Positions 44,767 to 54,684 of a DNA stretch of 64,000 bases are shown one piece after another (positions within the stretch are counted from its first letter, which is position 1; each line of letters starts with the position of its first letter). This DNA comes from JAJDIA01 sp031555145 (GTDB lineage: Bacteria; Bacteroidota; Bacteroidia; Bacteroidales; Tannerellaceae): positions 7,685 to 71,684 of the forward strand of contig JAVBUR010000061.1 of the NCBI GenBank assembly GCA_031555145.1. Direction: 5' to 3'. The notes under the pieces are model-generated. The model was given only the letters and a program-made list of their open reading frames with translations, ran no database searches and was not told where the DNA came from. A program made the translations under genes and the position numbers.

Positions 44767-44804
44767 GAAAAAGAGGCTGTCTCTTGTGGGACAGCCTCTT
44801 TTTC
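44767..44804. terminator. Strong bidirectional terminator
   Basis: Perfect 15-bp arms (44767-44781 and 44790-44804, core AGAGGCTGTC) around an 8-nt loop with A/T tracts on both sides. It lies between the convergent HAD and beta-barrel genes and can serve both. Confidence 0.9.
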
Positions 44805-44824
44805 CAGAAAAGGATCTTGGAGAG

Positions 44825-45292
44825 TTAGAAATTGTATCCTACTCGTATGCCTACAAATGCCTGGTCATAATCCTTGATGACATTGTATTTAGCTTCAACG
44901 CCAACAGAGATTTGCTTGGTAGCATACAGCTCACCCCCCAAACCGATATTCAGACCGAAACGGGTTACGTTATCGTATTTTCCATCCCAAAAGCCTAAGC
45001 TGAATCCACCGATGGGATAGAACCCGAACATGTCACTCAGTTCGAATACATAATGTGCATTCAAATCAAACAGAATACCACTGATACCCATGTTTTCAGT
45101 GACATAGGTAAAACTGGGAGCCAAACGGGTAGCGTTCGTCAGGTTGTAACGATAGTCCAAACCGATGGTAGCACTTTCGATCTCGAAGCCATAACCCACA
45201 CTTACTCCTACAGATTGATCTCCCTGTCTCGTTTGTGCAAATGCACCCATGCTGATTACTGCCAGCATCATACCCAAAATAATCTTTTTCAT
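44825..45292 (-). CDS. Small outer-membrane beta-barrel protein
   Basis: 155 residues from ATG 45292, which gives the signal peptide MKKIILGMMLAVISMGAFAQ; an ATG five codons earlier is also in frame. The mature part alternates hydrophobic and polar residues in about eight strands (e.g. VGVSVGYGFEIESATIGLDYRY), with many Gly and aromatic residues, and ends in FVGIRVGYNF, a typical terminal beta-signal with Phe. An OmpA/OmpW-like eight-stranded barrel is inferred; function unknown. Confidence 0.85.
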   Translation of the reverse strand: MKKIILGMMLAVISMGAFAQTRQGDQSVGVSVGYGFEIESATIGLDYRYNLTNATRLAPSFTYVTENMGISGILFDLNAHYVFELSDMFGFYPIGGFSLGFWDGKYDNVTRFGLNIGLGGELYATKQISVGVEAKYNVIKDYDQAFVGIRVGYNF

Positions 45293-45345
45293 ACTTCTCT
45301 TAAACATTAGTCATTGTTAGTAATTAGTTTTATTTCACTCGCCTA

Positions 45346-46989
45346 TCATTTTACCTCCAAGCGTTCGCCAGCTGAGCGGACGATGCTGCGGTAGTATTCT
45401 TCATCATAGCCGGGGAAGTCGGGCGATACAGGCATACCGTAGGGGCTACGCTTGAACTGACCGTTTTCTTCCTTCTTGACGTTTCCGTCAATATACTTTA
45501 CAAGCAAGTATTCACCCAGCTTCTTCCAACGGGAGGTGGCGGCATCCGACGTAGTGGTGCTAAACCAGGTCAGGAAACGGAGGGCTTCCTGCGGGTCTTT
45601 GGCATACAACTCGCTGGCTGCTTTGTCAATAGCGGGAAGGACTTCCTTATAGCTGTTTTCCAGTTCCTGCTGTACCTTACGGATATCCTGGATCATAAAG
45701 CTATACTTGTGGTACGCCATATTAGCAACCCAGTTGTGGATCCAGAAAGCGGATGTCCACGAGAAAGTCAACAAATCACCATTGCCCACACGGTAACATT
45801 CAGGTACATCCAATAAGCCACAATAGACGGGAGTGAAGACAGCCATATCGGCATCATCAACGGCAAACCACAGTACGCCACCAACCGGATCAGGTAACCA
45901 GCTACGCATTTGCGGAACGATGACGAAGCCGCTCTGCTGTGTAGCAATGGCGCGTTCATTCACATAGGTCTTACCATCTACTTTGAAGTTCATCGGACGC
46001 CAACGGTAAGGTACTTTGTACGAGCCGGCACCGGCATCCTGTGTCATATCGAGGTCCGTTCCTTCGTAATGGTCGCGCATGCCATTCTGTACATCTTGTA
46101 CAGACAGTTTGCGGTCGGGCTTGATATACAGTGGCATAGGTTCTTTCGAAGCATCACCCTTGATCAGGTCGGCGTATTTACTCATCGACTTGTCGTATTT
46201 GCTAAAGAACGACCACACACGGGCTTCGCAACCACGGAGTCCACCAAAGTCATAGGGGTTATAAGCTTTCTGGAAGCTGAAATCCTTGTCGCTTCCACTA
46301 TACAATCCTTTTTCGCGGGCAAAGGAAACTACATCCGCCGCATACAGGCAATTTTCCTTATCGGCAAACGGAATCTGCTGGATACGTGCCTGGTTGGCAT
46401 GTGCCGATACGCAGTCGTCCGGGATACGGATGGCGACCCATACAGCACCTTTCTTACCTGCTCCTTTTCCGATCAATTCCAGTATCCAGGCTTCGTTCTT
46501 ATCAGCGATAGAGAATGACTCACCACTGCTGGCATAACCGTAATCTGCTACGAGTGTGGTCATTACCTTAATGGCCTCACGTGCTGATTTAGATCGTTGG
46601 AGAGCGATATAGATCAAGCTACCATAATCCATGATACCATTCGGTTCACCTAATATTTCAACTCCTCCCCAGGTACTTTCGGTGATAGCTACCTGATATT
46701 CATTCATATTACCAACCACCGAATAGGTCTGTTCCACCTGCGGAATCTGTCCCAGCGGTTTACCTGTATCCCACTCTACCACGTCGAGCATGGCACCTTT
46801 AGGCCAGGTGGCTGCCGGCCAACGGTATAGTTCACCATACAACGTATGGGAGTCGGCGGCGTAACTGATCATGACTGATCCGTCGACAGAGGCTTTTTTA
46901 CCTACCAGAATACCGGTGCAGGCAAATGCTTGTATCCCTGCGGATGCAATGACGGAAGCTAAAATTAATACGACTTTCTTCATATACAT
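45346..46989 (-). CDS. C69-family dipeptidase
   Basis: 547 residues. Signal peptide KKVVLILASVIASAGIQAFA ends right before CTGILVGKKAS, so cleavage would expose Cys as the N-terminal nucleophile, as expected of peptidase family C69. Later blocks fit (NEYQVAITESTWGG, GEPNGIMDYGSLIYIAL, YGYASSGESFSIADKNEAW). It should cleave dipeptides in the periplasm. ATGs at 46989 and 46983 are both possible. It lies 6 nt after the NhaD-type gene, so the two may be one operon. Confidence 0.92.
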   Translation of the reverse strand: MYMKKVVLILASVIASAGIQAFACTGILVGKKASVDGSVMISYAADSHTLYGELYRWPAATWPKGAMLDVVEWDTGKPLGQIPQVEQTYSVVGNMNEYQVAITESTWGGVEILGEPNGIMDYGSLIYIALQRSKSAREAIKVMTTLVADYGYASSGESFSIADKNEAWILELIGKGAGKKGAVWVAIRIPDDCVSAHANQARIQQIPFADKENCLYAADVVSFAREKGLYSGSDKDFSFQKAYNPYDFGGLRGCEARVWSFFSKYDKSMSKYADLIKGDASKEPMPLYIKPDRKLSVQDVQNGMRDHYEGTDLDMTQDAGAGSYKVPYRWRPMNFKVDGKTYVNERAIATQQSGFVIVPQMRSWLPDPVGGVLWFAVDDADMAVFTPVYCGLLDVPECYRVGNGDLLTFSWTSAFWIHNWVANMAYHKYSFMIQDIRKVQQELENSYKEVLPAIDKAASELYAKDPQEALRFLTWFSTTTSDAATSRWKKLGEYLLVKYIDGNVKKEENGQFKRSPYGMPVSPDFPGYDEEYYRSIVRSAGERLEVK

Positions 46990-46995
46990 TATAGA

Positions 46996-48408
46996 TTAAG
47001 CGAATAAAAACAAATATGTAGCTGCTCCGCACAGGTAGCCGGTCAGCGCCAGCAGGGAGAAGCGTTTGAGGTAATACATAAAATCGATCTTCTCGATTCC
47101 CATCACCGTCACACCGGTAGCAGATCCGATGATCAGTAAGCTACCACCCGTAACAGCACAGTAGGCAAGGAATGTCCAGAAGCCGCCGTCGGAAACAAAG
47201 AACTGCGCATATTCGGACATGCCCGGTACGGCTTCGACCAACGGATACATCCCCATGGTAGCAGCAACCAACGCCACATTATCCACACAAGAGGAAAGGA
47301 TACCGATAATGAAGCTGATCAGGTATGGTTCATGTATCTGTTTGTCGAGGAAATTAGAAACCAGACCCAAGTGGCCGGATGTTTCCAACGCGCCTACAGC
47401 CATCAGGATGCCGAGGAAAAAGAAGATAGTAGACATATCAATGCTCGACAATAATTGGGTGATACGCAGTTTCTGTGATTCTTTTACACCATGCATCTTG
47501 CTGTACATCAAGTCCGTATAGAACCAAAGAACGACCAATCCCAACATCACACCCATAAAAGGAGGTAAGCCGGTCAGCATCTGGAACACCGGTACGCCGA
47601 CAAGCGACAAGATACCGATCCAGAAAATAATCCGGCGCGAACGGTTGGGAATGATTGGCGTCAATTCATCGGGCACTTCCTGGGGCGGATCTTCACGCAA
47701 CACGGCATCCTTCTTGAAGAGCCAGAAGTTGGCAATGGTCAAGGGGACCAACAGGTTGATCGCCGCCGGAACAAACAGGTGTGATACCTGATGCGCCACA
47801 GAGATATTCTTTCCCACCCACAACAGGATCGTAGTAACATCACCGATCGGTGAAAACGAACCGCCGGCATTGGCTGCAATAATCACCATACAAGCATATT
47901 TCAGACGGTCGGTACGGTCGGGAACGAGTTTACGCAACACAGCCAGAATCACAATAGCGGCAGCCAGGTTATCGAGCAAAGCCGAAAGGAAGAAAGTGGC
48001 AATACTGATATACCACAACAAGCGGCGTTTACGTGAAGTACGGATAAATCCGGTCATCGAACCGAATCCTCCATGTTTGTCCACAATATCCACGATCAAC
48101 ATTGAACACATCACAAAGAACAACGTTTCGGACACGTTCCCCAGATGGTATATGATGTAACGGTCGGTAATGAAGGAGACAAATTGGTCTTTCAAAGGTA
48201 GGTTTACCATATTCGGATTCCGTTCCAGGAAAGTGGCAAACAAGGGATTCCCATGCTCTACCAGCAGATCGTATGCATCCAGCATAAGAACCAACCACAT
48301 GGAAATAGCCATGAAAAGGGCGACAGCAGCTTTGTTTATTTTTATCTTGTCTTCCAGTGCGATAGCCAGAATACCAAGTACAAAAATAACAGGCATTAAA
48401 ATAAACAT
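46996..48408 (-). CDS. nhaD: NhaD-type sodium:proton antiporter
   Basis: 470 residues with eleven to twelve helices. Conserved segments include the GGSFSPIGDVTTILLW block and SSCVDNVALVAATMGMYPL, both typical of the NhaD branch of the ion transporter superfamily (ArsB/NhaD). It exports sodium against protons and would recycle the sodium gradient built by the NQR complex encoded at the right end. Upstream of the C69 gene by 6 nt. A TATTTTTG -7 box lies on the minus strand at 48438-48445. Confidence 0.9.
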   Translation of the reverse strand: MFILMPVIFVLGILAIALEDKIKINKAAVALFMAISMWLVLMLDAYDLLVEHGNPLFATFLERNPNMVNLPLKDQFVSFITDRYIIYHLGNVSETLFFVMCSMLIVDIVDKHGGFGSMTGFIRTSRKRRLLWYISIATFFLSALLDNLAAAIVILAVLRKLVPDRTDRLKYACMVIIAANAGGSFSPIGDVTTILLWVGKNISVAHQVSHLFVPAAINLLVPLTIANFWLFKKDAVLREDPPQEVPDELTPIIPNRSRRIIFWIGILSLVGVPVFQMLTGLPPFMGVMLGLVVLWFYTDLMYSKMHGVKESQKLRITQLLSSIDMSTIFFFLGILMAVGALETSGHLGLVSNFLDKQIHEPYLISFIIGILSSCVDNVALVAATMGMYPLVEAVPGMSEYAQFFVSDGGFWTFLAYCAVTGGSLLIIGSATGVTVMGIEKIDFMYYLKRFSLLALTGYLCGAATYLFLFA

Positions 48409-48437
48409 ATATACTCTATAATTAATTAATAATGCCG

Positions 48438-48445
48438 CAAAAATA
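48438..48445 (-). promoter_or_regulatory. -7 box upstream of nhaD
   Basis: Minus-strand TATTTTTG fits TAnnTTTG, 29 nt before the ATG. Confidence 0.4.
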
Positions 48446-48489
48446 CGATAAATGAACGGATTCCCCCTGCTTTTTCTAAAAAAAGCTTA

Positions 48490-50169
48490 TCATGCGTAGA
48501 AGATAAGGATCAGCAACTGCGCCGTAAGTACACGAAGGAACATGGTGATGGGATATACAGTGGCGTATCCGACTGCCGGAGCATCATTACCTGCCGTCAT
48601 ATTTGAATAAGCCAGCGCAGGGGGGTCAGTAGTACTACCGGCCATAAGCCCCATCAGGGTGAAGTAATTTATTTTGAGGAAGTAACGACCAATGCAACCG
48701 ATGATCAGCAACGGAACCACTGTAATCGCGAAGCCATATCCGATCCAGGCAAAACCTCCCTTATTGACAATCGTATCGACAAATCCTTCTCCTGCACCGA
48801 GACCGACACAAGCAAGGAAGAGGGCAATACCTATTTCGCGCAACATCAGGTTGGCACTTTGCGTCGTATACGTAATTAATTTATAGCGATAACCGAAACG
48901 GCTGATCAGGATAGCTACCACCAACGGACCTCCGGCCAATCCTAACTTAACAGGCTGAGGAATACCGGGGAAGGCGATGGGAATACTTCCCAAGAGGATA
49001 CCTAATCCTATACCGACAAAGAGGGTGATCAGATTGGGCTCGTCAAGGTGCTTCATGGAGTTACCCAATAATTCTCCCACTTTGTTGACTGCTACTTCGC
49101 TGCCGACTACCGTCAAACGGTCGCCCACTTGAATCATCAATCCGCGGGAAGCAACCAGATCCACACCAGAACGGTTGACCCGGGTCACATTGACACCGTG
49201 GAGGTTACGCAATTGCAAATCGCCGAGACGCTTGCCGTTTAGTTGATGCTTGGTGACAGTGATACGGCGGCTCACCAACTGGCTGTCAGCAGGTATCCAC
49301 TGTTTGCGATCCATCTGTATCTCTTGCCCGACGAAGGTTTTGATAGTTTCGGCATCATCATCGGTCGTAATCACAAATATTTTGTCATCGGGACTCAGGA
49401 TGGTGGCCCCCGAAGCTATCTCGACACGGTTCGTATTGTTATACATGATACGCGAGATCACATATTCACGATGTTTCAACAGTTCGGAAAGTTGTGCAAT
49501 AGTTTTACCAAAAACAGCGGGGTTCTTTACCAGCAAGGAGATCGGTCGGGCGCCATGCGTCTGTTTTTCTTCTTCAGCCGTAATTTGCTCATTTTCTTTT
49601 TGCAGATTCACTCTGAATACAAAACGAACAAACAACATGGAGAGGATAATACCTACAACACCAAGCGGATAAGCCACGGCATAGCCCAGAGCAATCGTTT
49701 CGTCTGAACTACCAAACAAATCGTGATAAGCTTGCTGGGCAGCGCCCAGTCCCGGTGTATTGGTTACGGCTCCCGACATTACACCGACCATGGTCGACAT
49801 CGGTAGTCCGGTAACAAAATGAATAATAACCGTAATCGCTCCCCCCAGGAATACAACCGAGCATGCCAACAGGTTTAGTGTGATACCTCCCTGCTTGAAA
49901 GAAGAGAAAAACCCCGGCCCCACCTGCATCCCCACAGAGAAGACAAACAGGATCAAACCAAATTCCTTGAAAAAGTGATTCACTTCCGGATGGATCACAA
50001 AACCAAAATGCGAAAGCAGAATACCAACAAACAGTATAAAGGTCATCCCCAGCGATACGCCAAAGATTTTAATTTTGCCTAACTGAATACCGGCAGCGAT
50101 AGTTACTGACAGTACAAGCAGGGAATGTCCGATACCCTTTCCCCATAATAATTCATAAATCCATTCCAT
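48490..50169 (-). CDS. AspT/YidE/YbjL-family antiporter with two RCK_C domains
   Basis: 559 residues. Two sets of helices (about 1-185 and 380-559) flank two cytoplasmic TrkA-C (RCK_C) regulatory domains (about 200-370; ISLLVKNPAVFGKTIAQLSEL and ITVKHQLNGKRLGDLQL begin them). Family motifs GVMSGAVTNTPGLGAAQQA and GLMAGSTTDPPALAYSN are the paired re-entrant segments. The family exchanges aspartate for alanine in AspT; substrates of YidE-type members are mostly unknown. Monocistronic. Confidence 0.91.
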   Translation of the reverse strand: MEWIYELLWGKGIGHSLLVLSVTIAAGIQLGKIKIFGVSLGMTFILFVGILLSHFGFVIHPEVNHFFKEFGLILFVFSVGMQVGPGFFSSFKQGGITLNLLACSVVFLGGAITVIIHFVTGLPMSTMVGVMSGAVTNTPGLGAAQQAYHDLFGSSDETIALGYAVAYPLGVVGIILSMLFVRFVFRVNLQKENEQITAEEEKQTHGARPISLLVKNPAVFGKTIAQLSELLKHREYVISRIMYNNTNRVEIASGATILSPDDKIFVITTDDDAETIKTFVGQEIQMDRKQWIPADSQLVSRRITVTKHQLNGKRLGDLQLRNLHGVNVTRVNRSGVDLVASRGLMIQVGDRLTVVGSEVAVNKVGELLGNSMKHLDEPNLITLFVGIGLGILLGSIPIAFPGIPQPVKLGLAGGPLVVAILISRFGYRYKLITYTTQSANLMLREIGIALFLACVGLGAGEGFVDTIVNKGGFAWIGYGFAITVVPLLIIGCIGRYFLKINYFTLMGLMAGSTTDPPALAYSNMTAGNDAPAVGYATVYPITMFLRVLTAQLLILIFYA

Positions 50170-50388
50170 AGTGAAAAACGATATTTACTTTTTGCCTGAC
50201 AGCTTATTTCTTAAAATAGAATAACAAGCTATCGAAATCGGCGGCGAAGGTAGCCATTATTCCCCAAAGACGAGTCGTTATGAGGCAGATTTTGTCTAAA
50301 TAACGATACAATCTAAATAAAAGATGTATTTTTGAAGGGCTGAAAAGCATGGATAGATTTCGTATAACACTTAAATACTTAAAAAGAC

Positions 50389-51594
50389 ATGAGAAATAAC
50401 ATTTTTGAGCTGACAACAGTAGAGTTAAAAGGAATAGCTAACAGTCTTCAGGGGAAAATCGAAGAAGGATTGAAAAAAGACGGAATGGAGATTTCGGATA
50501 TTCCTACCCATATCCACCCGAAGAAAGAGATCACTGACGGTAAAGTACTGGTACTTGACTGGGGTGGCACTAATTTCAGAGCCGCTGTTGTTGAATTTAA
50601 AAACGGAAAACCGGCTATTATCGAAGGTCCGCGGAAGAAAATGCTTTCAGCAGCTACCACTGCCGGATTCAAACGCGAAGACTTATTCCGTGAAATGGCC
50701 GCTGTGATCCGTGAACTGAAAACGCTGACCGATCCGGAAACCCGCGTAGGTTACTGTTTCTCATATCCCGCCGCTTCCCGCCTGAATGGTGATGCCATCC
50801 TGCTCCGTTGGACAAAAGGAATCAACATCCCCGATATGATTGGAGAGCCTGTGGGAGAACCTTTCCTCAAATATTTGAATTCATACAAAGGAATCGAGAC
50901 ACAGTTTACGGAAGTAAAAGTAATTAATGATACCGTTGCCTGCCTGTTCGCCGGATTGAGCGAAACCGGATATGACTCGTATATGGGTCTGATCGTAGGA
51001 ACAGGTACCAACATGGCCAGTTTGATGCGTCTGGACAAGATTGAAAAACTGAATAACAAAGATACAGGCCTGATCCCCGTTAACCTGGAATCAGGTAACT
51101 TCCAACCTCCGTACCTGACAGTGGTGGACGGCCTGGTAGATGCTATGTCAAACAACAAAGGACAGCAACGCTTTGAAAAAGCCATCTCCGGCGGTTACCT
51201 GGGTGAAATCTTCAAGGTTGTGTTTATGAATGAAAAGATCAAGTACAACTTCAACGGCGAAGACTTGTCTAACATGATCAACAAACCCGAAGAACATCCG
51301 GAAGAACAAGTCTGTGCCGCACAGTGTATCTACGACCGTTCGGCTAAATTGGTGGCCGCCTCATTGGCGGGTCTCGTACAGGTGATTGTAGCTCAAGACC
51401 CGACGACAAAGAAAATCTGTCTGGCTGCCGATGGTAGCGTGTTCTGGGGAAAAGACAAAAACAACGGAACGTACTACAAAGACCTCGTTGAAACTGAACT
51501 GAAGGCATTGCTGCCCGAAAGCGTTAGCGTAACGATCATCAACGAAATGACAGATCCCAACCTGATCGGTTCAGCCATTGCTGCATTAAGCTAA
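50389..51594 (+). CDS. Hexokinase (eukaryote-like family)
   Basis: 401 residues. The phosphate-1 motif LDWGGTNFRAAVVEF, catalytic Asp in the EVKVINDTVACLFAG block, and LIVGTGTNMASL match the hexokinase family rather than ROK glucokinases. NLESGNFQPPYLTVVDGLVDA is the Glu-rich sugar-site block. It should phosphorylate glucose or other hexoses with ATP. Monocistronic, ended by a perfect hairpin shared with pyrD. Confidence 0.92.
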   Translation: MRNNIFELTTVELKGIANSLQGKIEEGLKKDGMEISDIPTHIHPKKEITDGKVLVLDWGGTNFRAAVVEFKNGKPAIIEGPRKKMLSAATTAGFKREDLFREMAAVIRELKTLTDPETRVGYCFSYPAASRLNGDAILLRWTKGINIPDMIGEPVGEPFLKYLNSYKGIETQFTEVKVINDTVACLFAGLSETGYDSYMGLIVGTGTNMASLMRLDKIEKLNNKDTGLIPVNLESGNFQPPYLTVVDGLVDAMSNNKGQQRFEKAISGGYLGEIFKVVFMNEKIKYNFNGEDLSNMINKPEEHPEEQVCAAQCIYDRSAKLVAASLAGLVQVIVAQDPTTKKICLAADGSVFWGKDKNNGTYYKDLVETELKALLPESVSVTIINEMTDPNLIGSAIAALS

Positions 51595-51612
51595 GTCGCT
51601 GGTATAGATATT

Positions 51613-51652
51613 AAAAGAGCCTTAAAGTCACTCAGTACTTTAAGGCTCTTTT
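51613..51652. terminator. Convergent bidirectional terminator
   Basis: Perfect 16-bp arms (51613-51628 and 51637-51652, core GAGCCTTAAAGT) between hexokinase and pyrD, with A/T tracts at both bases. Confidence 0.92.
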
Positions 51653-51676
51653 CTAATCAAATATGAACCTATTACA

Positions 51677-52588
51677 TTACAGTTGAAGCGCACCGGTCAG
51701 CTCCGTCACAGAACGGAAACCATGCTTATCGCAATAGGTATCCAGACCGTCGATGATCTTTTCTGAAGCGGCCGGATCAATAAAATTATAGGTACCCACC
51801 TGGATAGCCGTAGCGCCGGCAAGCATAAACTCAACCGCATCTTTCCAGTTGGAGATACCGCCGAGTCCGATAATGGGTATCTTTACTGCTTTATATGTTT
51901 GCCATACCATCCTGAGGGCTACGGGTTTAACTGCCGGACCGGAAAGACCTCCCGTAACGGTTGAAAGTACCGGTTTCCGTTTCTCCGCATCAATGGCCAT
52001 GCCCAGCAGCGTGTTGATCAGGGATACGCTATCGGCACCTTCAGCTTCAACAGCACGGGCGATCTCAGTCACATCAGTCACATTAGGCGACAGTTTCACC
52101 ATCAAGTGGCGGGGAAAAACCTTACGTACTTCCTTTACTACTTCAGCCGCTCCACCACAGGTAACGCCAAATGCCATACCGCCTTCCTTTACATTCGGGC
52201 AGGAAATATTCAACTCGATAGCTGGGATATTAGTCAGCGATGCGATCTTTTCAGCGCATGCCACATAAGCTTCAATCGTTGACCCACTGACATTTACAAT
52301 AATATTCGTGTCTAAATCTTTAATTTCCGGATAGATATTTTCAGCGAAATATTCAGCCCCTTTATTCTGTAAACCGACAGCATTCAACATGCCGGCAGGG
52401 GTCTCGGCCATACGGGGATAGTTATTTCCCTCGCGAGCTTCGAAGGTAGTACCTTTCACGATAATAGCCCCCAGGCGCTCAATATCCATAAAGTCTGCAT
52501 ATTCAAGCCCGTATCCAAACGTGCCTGAAGCAGTCATTACCGGATTCTTTATTTTTAAATTTCCAATTTGTATGTTTAGATCAGCCAT
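51677..52588 (-). CDS. pyrD: Dihydroorotate dehydrogenase, catalytic subunit (type 1B)
   Basis: 303 residues. The FMN barrel has the active-site Cys in ELNISCPNVKEGG (Cys base of class 1, not Ser of class 2), early substrate-binding MTASGTFGYG, GLQNKGAEYF, and late GLGGISNWKDAVEFMLAGA. It oxidises dihydroorotate to orotate in pyrimidine synthesis, passing electrons through PyrK to NAD. It overlaps pyrK by 13 nt. Confidence 0.96.
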   Translation of the reverse strand: MADLNIQIGNLKIKNPVMTASGTFGYGLEYADFMDIERLGAIIVKGTTFEAREGNNYPRMAETPAGMLNAVGLQNKGAEYFAENIYPEIKDLDTNIIVNVSGSTIEAYVACAEKIASLTNIPAIELNISCPNVKEGGMAFGVTCGGAAEVVKEVRKVFPRHLMVKLSPNVTDVTEIARAVEAEGADSVSLINTLLGMAIDAEKRKPVLSTVTGGLSGPAVKPVALRMVWQTYKAVKIPIIGLGGISNWKDAVEFMLAGATAIQVGTYNFIDPAASEKIIDGLDTYCDKHGFRSVTELTGALQL

Positions 52589-53361
52589 GACAGTTTCTTT
52601 ATATTAAATATGGGACCTTCAGTACACACACACACATTATGACCATCATTCAACTTCTCCACGCAACACAGACAAGCGCCTATGCCACAAGCCATTGTAT
52701 TCTCTAACGAAACTTCACATTCAGTTGTTGTTTGTGTGGCATATTTGGCAACAGCCATCATCATGGGTTTCGGGCCACAGGTATAGATCTGGTCGAAATA
52801 GGTAGATTTCAGGATAGAGTGATTGGTTACATAACCTCTTTCACCGGCTGAACCATCTTCTGTCGTCGTATAGACGGTACCGATTTTAGAGAAATCGTCC
52901 AACTGAAGCAGATCATCGGCAGAACGGGCACCGAGAAGGAAAATAGGCGAAAATCCCGATTTTTTCAGGCATTCACCCAGATAAAGCATCGGAGCTGTAC
53001 CCACACCGCCACCGATCAGCAGTAGTTTGCTATTTACTGACTCCCTTTCCGGCATGGTGAAGCTATTTCCCAGCGGTAGCATGACATTAACAACATCACC
53101 AACACGCCAGGTAGCCATTTTTCGGGTACCGTCTCCAATTAATTGGATCAGGAGCCATAGTTCATTAGCTGCTTTATCCACATAATTAATGGAGATGGGG
53201 CGACGCAAAAAAGTAGTGGGAGAATTATCAATAAGAACCTCTACAAACTGTCCCGGCAACATATCCGGTAAAATTTCATCAGTAGTCAGTTTGAGTAGGC
53301 AGTAATTTGCATGAAGACGGATATTCTCCGTTACCTTCATGTCCAGCATGTATTTCTTCAT
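52576..53361 (-). CDS. pyrK: Dihydroorotate dehydrogenase electron transfer subunit
   Basis: 261 residues from ATG 53361 (MKKYMLDMKVTEN); an in-frame TTG at 53385 is unlikely. An FAD-binding beta-barrel with RRPISINYVD, an NAD domain with LLIGGGVGTAPMLYLGE, YTCGPKPMM, and a C-terminal 2Fe-2S site (MACGIGACLCC and CVCTEGPIF). Together with PyrD it forms the type 1B heterotetramer. A TATCTTTG -7 box lies 21 nt upstream. Confidence 0.95.
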   Translation of the reverse strand: MKKYMLDMKVTENIRLHANYCLLKLTTDEILPDMLPGQFVEVLIDNSPTTFLRRPISINYVDKAANELWLLIQLIGDGTRKMATWRVGDVVNVMLPLGNSFTMPERESVNSKLLLIGGGVGTAPMLYLGECLKKSGFSPIFLLGARSADDLLQLDDFSKIGTVYTTTEDGSAGERGYVTNHSILKSTYFDQIYTCGPKPMMMAVAKYATQTTTECEVSLENTMACGIGACLCCVEKLNDGHNVCVCTEGPIFNIKKLSWLI

Positions 53362-53382
53362 ATAAATGATACAATTTGGATA

Positions 53383-53390
53383 CAAAGATA
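53383..53390 (-). promoter_or_regulatory. -7 box upstream of pyrK-pyrD
   Basis: Minus-strand TATCTTTG fits TAnnTTTG, 21 nt before the pyrK ATG. Confidence 0.5.
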
Positions 53391-53417
53391 CGGGATTTAG
53401 CCGTATGAAAAGACAGA

Positions 53418-53861
53418 TTACTTGTTTTTGTCTAAAACAAACGTATCGTAGGTATTGTCTGAATAGAAAACCATTATTTTAGTAATTGTTTTAGCAGGCT
53501 TCTCCTGCATGACAACTTTCTCAATCACAGTTGGTTTCGCTTCATTTATAGGTGCCTTTGAAGCCATTTCCCGGCGATATTCGGGAGTTGCCGGACTCTC
53601 GGTCGCAAATAAAGACGGATTTTCGAATAAACCAGGCTCTTTACGAACGTCTTGCTTCAACATTTCACCTTTACCAAACAATAACCAGTCGGAATCGATA
53701 TGCGGGAAACGTTCCAGTACCTTAGATATCACATCCAAGCTTGGATTGTTTCTACCGGATATGATATGCGACATTGCTGCTCGCTGAATGCCTATGGTTT
53801 CAGCAAACCGTGAAGGACTCATGCCTTCATGTTCCATAATACGAATGACCCGGTCTTTCAT
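53418..53861 (-). CDS. Cro/CI (XRE)-type HTH regulator
   Basis: 147 residues. An N-terminal helix-turn-helix (about 5-60: GMSPSRFAETIGIQRAAMSHIISGRNN) is followed by SDWLLFGKGEM, a common tail of this group, a charged linker and a C-terminal strand segment (ITKIMVFYSDNTYDTFVLDK). It is a likely repressor whose ligand is unknown. A TATATTTG -7 box lies at 53946-53953 and two TGTTTAC motifs (53908, 53935) fall between it and the ATG, consistent with autoregulation. Confidence 0.9.
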   Translation of the reverse strand: MKDRVIRIMEHEGMSPSRFAETIGIQRAAMSHIISGRNNPSLDVISKVLERFPHIDSDWLLFGKGEMLKQDVRKEPGLFENPSLFATESPATPEYRREMASKAPINEAKPTVIEKVVMQEKPAKTITKIMVFYSDNTYDTFVLDKNK

Positions 53862-53945
53862 AAGATAATATGCAATTAAATAGATAAATATATACTGCCA
53901 ATCTGTCTGTTTACAAGTTATTTTTGTTTCACCCTGTTTACGTTA

Positions 53946-53953
53946 CAAATATA
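53946..53953 (-). promoter_or_regulatory. -7 box upstream of the XRE regulator gene
   Basis: Minus-strand TATATTTG fits TAnnTTTG, 85 nt before the ATG. The long leader contains two TGTTTAC motifs. Confidence 0.45.
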
Positions 53954-54073
53954 ACAAAAAGTTTTCATATGTGCAATTTATCTTTATAAACTCACCAACG
54001 AAACAATGTTATTTATGTTTACAATTGAGGGGTTTACATTTGTTCTACACATCTAAACAAGTAAGATATCAGG

Positions 54074-54104
54074 TATAACTAAAACTTCTTTTATTTTAGT
54101 TATA
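54074..54104. repeat. Inverted repeat, 11-bp arms
   Basis: TATAACTAAAA and TTTTAGTTATA are perfectly complementary, separated by 9 nt. It lies in the gene-free region; no T-run follows, so it is not an obvious terminator. Confidence 0.75.
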
Positions 54105-54405
54105 ACACAAGTAATCATGCCATTATATAATGGAAATCACTGTATAAACAAGGTTATTTAGCCTTATTATACAAATGTTTCTTAGATAATTGACCTTTAA
54201 CCTTCGATTTTAGGCATATCGAACTGAGTATAGGGTACATAAGCCTAAAATAAATTGTATATAATGTATACCTTACTTATGTTTGTTATTTTAGTAACAA
54301 GTATACCGATGTATATGTAACAGCATCTTTAGGTGATGAGACATATGTATACTATACATAAATACATGAACACCACGCAGTGATATATTTGTAAACATCT
54401 AATCC

Positions 54406-54421
54406 GTTTACTATGGTAAAC
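54406..54421. promoter_or_regulatory. Candidate operator: GTTTAC-4-GTAAAC palindrome
   Basis: A perfect inverted repeat with a 4-bp spacer. The same hexamer in either direction recurs at 53909, 53936, 54017, 54032, 54391 and 54468, suggesting half-sites for one DNA-binding protein, most simply the adjacent XRE regulator. Confidence 0.4.
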
Positions 54422-54663
54422 AGACTATATGTACACATATCTACCAAAAAGACAAAATGACAGACTTGTAAACCGTACATCATTATACAGAAAGAAGAAG
54501 AGCCTATCTAAACGGCTCTATTTGCGAAAAATCATGGACGGTTGCCCGATTGATTAATTTCATAGCCATATGGGAGGCTAAAAATTGCGCTAAGTAGTTG
54601 TAATACAAACAAAAAAGTCCCTTTTCGGGAGAAGGATTTACACCTTATCCAGCGAAAAAAGGA

Positions 54664-54684
54664 TAAAAAACCTGTTTAGACAGG
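54664..54684 (-). terminator. Intrinsic terminator of holA
   Basis: CCTGTTTAGACAGG (5-bp stem, 4-nt loop) is followed on the minus strand by TTTTTT. It starts 15 nt after the holA stop. Confidence 0.85.

Noticed and set aside
54480..54660. 6S, tmRNA or tRNA-like gene in the spacer left of holA
   Set aside because: Only small isolated hairpins (54499-54519 and the holA terminator); no tRNA-like ends, CCA or TpsiC pattern recognised.
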